A stretch of 32,236 nt of DNA, from contig DASRJX010000273.1 in the NCBI GenBank assembly GCA_035649235.1, positions 1-32,236 on the forward strand, read 5' to 3'. The notes below the pieces were generated by a model. It was not told the origin of the DNA, did not search any database, and saw only the letters and a program-made list of their open reading frames with translations. Numbering within the stretch: position 1 is the stretch's first letter; the number at the start of each line of letters is the position of its first letter. This stretch comes from DASRJX01 sp035649235. GTDB lineage: Bacteria; Acidobacteriota; Polarisedimenticolia; Gp22-AA2. This document shows positions 29,577-32,236 of the stretch, in pieces. A program made the translations under genes and the position numbers.

Positions 29577-30941
29577 CTAGACCCCCGGCGATAAATTCCC
29601 CGTGGGTCTCGGGCGCCGCCCCAGGGACGATTCCCGCCTTTTGAAGACGAGGTACGTCAGCGGTCCGGAGGCGAACACCAGAAGGTCGAGCCCCAGCCGG
29701 CGCGCGTCGAACACCCCGGCGTTCCAGAAGCGCTCCACGACGACGAAGCCGGTGATCAAGAAGGAAGGAACCATCATCAGGAGAAGGGAGGCGTTCCCGA
29801 GCGGGATCCGGAAGCCCCCCGGATGGGCGCCCGCGTCTTGACCCCGCCGCCGGAGCCTCAGGAGCGCGGCGTAGATCAGGCAGTAGGCCAGGACCTGCAC
29901 CAGCGAGAAAAGGCCGGTCAGCTCGATGAATCCCTCGCGGCTGAGGAGACTCAGAAGGACCGCCCCCGTCAGGAGCGACACGACCGGAGTCCCGAAGCGC
30001 CGGCTGACCCGAGAGAACGCGCTCGGGAAAAGGCGATCCTCGGCCATGACCATCGGCAGCCGGGACTGGCCGAGGATGGTCACCATGAGGAGGCAGATGT
30101 TGCTGAGGAGTCCGCCGAAGGTCATGAAGACGCCGAGCGCCGGCCCGCCCATGTTGCGCGCCAGGACGGAGAAGTGCGCCTCCCCCCAGTGGGTCCAGTC
30201 GTCGCAGGCCGCGAGCCCCACGACCGTCGGGATGAGGTAGCTGAGGACCGCCATCGGCACGGCGATCCCCAGGGCGATCGGGAAGGCCCGCGAGGGGTTC
30301 TCGACCTCCCCCGCGTTCGTGGTCAGCTTCTCGTAGCCGGAGTAGAGCCACACCGCGATCATCAGGCTGGCCCCGAACGCCTCGAGAATGCCCATCCCCG
30401 GCGGCGTGAACGGGACGAGCGGGTTGTAGCGCCATTGCACGAGCCCCAGGAGCGTCATGAACAGAAACGGCAGGAAGAGGACGACCGTGAGGACGACCGA
30501 GGTGACGCCGACGAGACGGATGCCGAGGTAGTTCAGGAGGGTCGTCGCCCAGATGAGCACAAGGGCGGCCAGCCAGCGCCACTCCCCCTGAAGCCCCGGC
30601 ACGAGCTGCCCGAGATAGTTGGCGAACAGCACCGCGAACGCGGCGTTCGTCGCCAAATTGGCGAGCCAGACGAGCCAGCCCGCCTGGTAGCCGACGAAGT
30701 CGCCGAAGGCGAGCCGCACCCACCTGTAATAGCCACCTTCCACGGGATGGCTCGCCGACAGCTCGGCGCAGGTCAACGTCAAGGGCACCGCCCAGAGGAT
30801 CGGCAGCGCGATCATCACCAGGATCGTGAGCCCCGGCCCCGAGGCGGAGACCATCTGCTCCAGGCCGTAGGCCCCGCTGCAGATGACCGAGTAGGTCAGG
30901 AAGACGAGGTGGACAGTGCTGGCGCGGCGCGCGGTCGCCAC
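29577..30941 (-). CDS. APC-family amino acid/polyamine permease
   Basis: 454 residues, about twelve membrane helices. The first helix region reads VFLTYSVICSGAYGLEQMVS, matching the substrate-binding TM1 (S-G-x-G/A-Y-G-x-E) of APC transporters. CAELSASHPVEGGYYRWVRL (TM2 end) and LMIAVWLYSGYEKLTTNAGE (TM6 region) follow. This Glu-Gly-Gly-Tyr-Tyr pattern is typical of the polyamine/PuuP-like and plant PUT branch. The C-terminus is basic. The start is a GTG without a clear Shine-Dalgarno sequence, 1 bp after the stop of the flavoprotein subunit, so the permease is in the hydroxylase operon and may import that enzyme's substrate or a related compound. The substrate is not readable from sequence. 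Confidence 0.88.
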   Translation of the reverse strand: MATARRASTVHLVFLTYSVICSGAYGLEQMVSASGPGLTILVMIALPILWAVPLTLTCAELSASHPVEGGYYRWVRLAFGDFVGYQAGWLVWLANLATNAAFAVLFANYLGQLVPGLQGEWRWLAALVLIWATTLLNYLGIRLVGVTSVVLTVVLFLPFLFMTLLGLVQWRYNPLVPFTPPGMGILEAFGASLMIAVWLYSGYEKLTTNAGEVENPSRAFPIALGIAVPMAVLSYLIPTVVGLAACDDWTHWGEAHFSVLARNMGGPALGVFMTFGGLLSNICLLMVTILGQSRLPMVMAEDRLFPSAFSRVSRRFGTPVVSLLTGAVLLSLLSREGFIELTGLFSLVQVLAYCLIYAALLRLRRRGQDAGAHPGGFRIPLGNASLLLMMVPSFLITGFVVVERFWNAGVFDARRLGLDLLVFASGPLTYLVFKRRESSLGRRPRPTGNLSPGV

Positions 30942-30942
30942 G

Positions 30943-31923
30943 TCAGGTCGAGCGCAGGGCGCGCAGTGCGTCCCGCGTCAGCAGGCGGGACATCTCCTTG
31001 CGCCAGCGGACTGTGAAATCGGTGTTGTCGACCGGCTTCGCCTTCGGGTAGGAGAGGCGCGAGGCGACCTCGATCGCGTCGTCGCTCAGACGCTGGCCCA
31101 GGAGGGCCTTCTGCGCCTCGGCCGCCTCGACCGGGGCCGAGGCCACCGCACCGAGCCAGATCCGGACGTCGGCGATCCGCTCCCCTTCCAGGCGCGCGCA
31201 GGCCGCGACCGCCAGGACCGGGAAGTCGAACGCTTCGCGCCGGCGGAGCTTCCGGTAGGCGGACCGCCAGCCGTCGGCCGGCGGCAGGTCGATGCCGGTC
31301 AGGATCTCGTCCGGACGCTTCGTCAGGTACTGGATGCCGTCGCGCCGGTAGAGGTCCTTCGCCTCGATCGCCCGCTCCCCTTCCTTCGAGACGAGACGCA
31401 GGCGCGCACCCAGGGCGCAGAGCATGGGCGCCGTGTCGCTCGAGGAGACGGCCAGGCAGGTGTCGCTCGAGGGGGCGACCCAGCAGACCGTCCCGTCGCA
31501 CTTCATGCAGAAGTCGATGGCGCGGCGCCATTCGTACGTCTGGTTGTAATAGTTGCAGCGCGTGTCGAGGCAGACGTTGCCGCCAATCGTTCCCATGTTG
31601 CGCAGGATGGGCGTGGAGATGGAGCGCACCGCCTCGTGCAGGCCGCGGTACTTCGCCTTGAGGAGAGGCATCTCCTCCAGGTCCGTCAGCGTCGTGGCCG
31701 GGCCGATGGAGAGACCCTTCCTGGCGCTGCCGCGCACGCCGCGCAGCCTCTCGATTCTGCGCAGGGCGACGAGCGTTTTCGGCATCTGGTGCCGCCGCTT
31801 CATGTTGGGATAGAGGTCGGTGCCGCCTGCGACCACCATCGCCTGCGGCCCTTCGGAAGCGAGGATGGCCGCGGCCTCGCGCACCGTCCCCGGCGCCAGG
31901 TACCGGAACTTCGGCAGGCGCAT
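30943..31923 (-). CDS. Molybdenum hydroxylase FAD subunit with a 4-hydroxybenzoyl-CoA reductase-type [4Fe-4S] loop
   Basis: 326 residues. The xanthine dehydrogenase FAD-subunit fold shows AGGTDLYPNMK, LSIGPATTLTDLE and LRNMGTIGGNVCLDTRC. An inserted loop carries cysteines at 123, 139, 147 and 156. Their spacing (16, 8, 9) equals that of Cys122/138/146/155, which bind the extra [4Fe-4S] cluster in the beta subunit of Thauera 4-hydroxybenzoyl-CoA reductase (recalled family knowledge). The C-terminal domain shows AFDFPVLAVAACARLEG and DNTDFTVRWRKEMSRLL. It should shuttle electrons between FAD and the partner molybdopterin/[2Fe-2S] subunits. The ATG overlaps the stop of the upstream Mo subunit (ATGA). 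Whether the enzyme reduces a hydroxybenzoyl-CoA or works on another aromatic or purine is open. Confidence 0.9.
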   Translation of the reverse strand: MRLPKFRYLAPGTVREAAAILASEGPQAMVVAGGTDLYPNMKRRHQMPKTLVALRRIERLRGVRGSARKGLSIGPATTLTDLEEMPLLKAKYRGLHEAVRSISTPILRNMGTIGGNVCLDTRCNYYNQTYEWRRAIDFCMKCDGTVCWVAPSSDTCLAVSSSDTAPMLCALGARLRLVSKEGERAIEAKDLYRRDGIQYLTKRPDEILTGIDLPPADGWRSAYRKLRRREAFDFPVLAVAACARLEGERIADVRIWLGAVASAPVEAAEAQKALLGQRLSDDAIEVASRLSYPKAKPVDNTDFTVRWRKEMSRLLTRDALRALRST

Positions 31924-32236
31924 CACCGGCGCGTTCCCTCCCGTGGCGCCGTGCCGGCCGTCGAGGTCGCGGCAGCGTCGCCGGCGCGGGCACTCCCGGC
32001 GCCGGTCGCGCCGCCGCTCACGGGATCGAGGGCCCGGCCCGTCCCGCCCTCCCACGGCGTCGGGACGCGGATCGGGTCCGGCCAGCTCACGATGGGAAGC
32101 CGCGTCGGACCATGGCGCCTGTGCGGTGACTCGAGTGCTTTCAGGACCTTGTCGGGCGTGATCGGGACCTCGTCGATCCGGACTCCGACGGCGTCGAACA
32201 CGGCGTTGGCGACGGCCGGCGGGATCGGCAGGAGCG
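31923..32236 (-). CDS. Molybdopterin-binding subunit of a xanthine dehydrogenase-family enzyme (C-terminal part; 5' end outside window)
   Basis: Only the last 104 codons are in the window, open to the right edge. The visible start reads LLPIPPAVANAVFDAVGVRI then DEVPITPDKVLKALES, the standard C-terminal end of the large molybdopterin subunit (I-P-A-I-A-N-A...P-I-T-P-E-K-V). About 70 further residues follow: first a Pro-rich stretch with RVPTPWEGG, then a Gly/Ala/Thr-rich tail. It overlaps the FAD-subunit ATG by one base. Together with that subunit, and a small [2Fe-2S] subunit that would lie upstream or be fused, it would form the catalytic complex. The substrate cannot be read from this fragment. 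Confidence 0.82.
   Translation of the reverse strand, partial: LLPIPPAVANAVFDAVGVRIDEVPITPDKVLKALESPHRRHGPTRLPIVSWPDPIRVPTPWEGGTGRALDPVSGGATGAGSARAGDAAATSTAGTAPREGTRR

Noticed and set aside
1..32236. tRNA, rRNA, CRISPR arrays, insertion sequences, attachment sites
   Set aside because: Reading both strands by eye, I found no cloverleaf-like segment, no regular direct repeats with spacers and no transposase or integrase motif. A formal tRNA/Rfam scan was not possible.

Overview
The window is GC-rich, bacterial chromosomal DNA with densely packed housekeeping and transport genes on both strands. I see no tRNA, rRNA, CRISPR array, insertion sequence or phage gene. The futalosine menaquinone genes (mqnA, mqnC), a DUF3187 outer-membrane type protein, an AmrS radical SAM enzyme, TPR proteins and a Rho with a long disordered arm fit a Gram-negative, deep-branching phylum such as Acidobacteriota. 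That placement is an inference from gene content and base composition only.

Layout, left to right. (1) 1-2380 (+): the 3' part of an exported protein with a degenerate phospholipase C/S1-nuclease-like motif, overlapping purH. (2) 2411-5449 (-): two membrane-anchored TPR proteins. (3) 5553-9113 (+): peptide-type ABC importer genes in the order permease C, binding protein, permease B, with no ATPase gene. rlmN follows. (4) 10224-11104 (-): a thiE-like gene and a small membrane protein, divergent from mqnA-mqnC (+), then a PH-like membrane protein. (5) 13663-14799 (-): amrS. (6) 14987-17709 (+): an SRPBCC protein, a PDZ-thioredoxin fusion and a DUF3187 protein. (7) 17923-19993 (+): an XRE-type regulator and rarA. 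(8) 19956-20820: a small zinc-ribbon gene, then a compact minus-strand unit with promoter, leader, perfect Shine-Dalgarno sequence, 18-codon lysine-rich ORF starting at ATA, and intrinsic terminator. (9) 20821-22452 (+): rho. (10) 22497-25526 (-): uppP, a KimA-like K+ transporter and a PilZ protein. (11) 25605-29444: a GAF-PAS protein (-) divergent from a DPP-IV family peptidase (+), then a cold-shock protein (-). (12) 29577-32236 (-): an APC amino-acid permease, a flavoprotein subunit carrying the 4-hydroxybenzoyl-CoA reductase-type [4Fe-4S] loop, and the C-terminus of its molybdopterin subunit.

Two observations stand out. The first is the unannotated lysine-rich microgene at 20239-20500, where promoter, overlapping palindrome, Shine-Dalgarno sequence, ORF and terminator are all visible and in register. 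The second is a recurring arrangement in which a -10-like hexamer ends only 6-9 nt before the start codon, with no Shine-Dalgarno sequence (dppC-like, rlmN, amrS, PDZ-Trx, rarA, PilZ and S9 peptidase genes). This suggests leaderless transcripts are common in this genome. Two of these cases (rarA and the S9 peptidase) also have a perfect TTGACA at 18-bp spacing.
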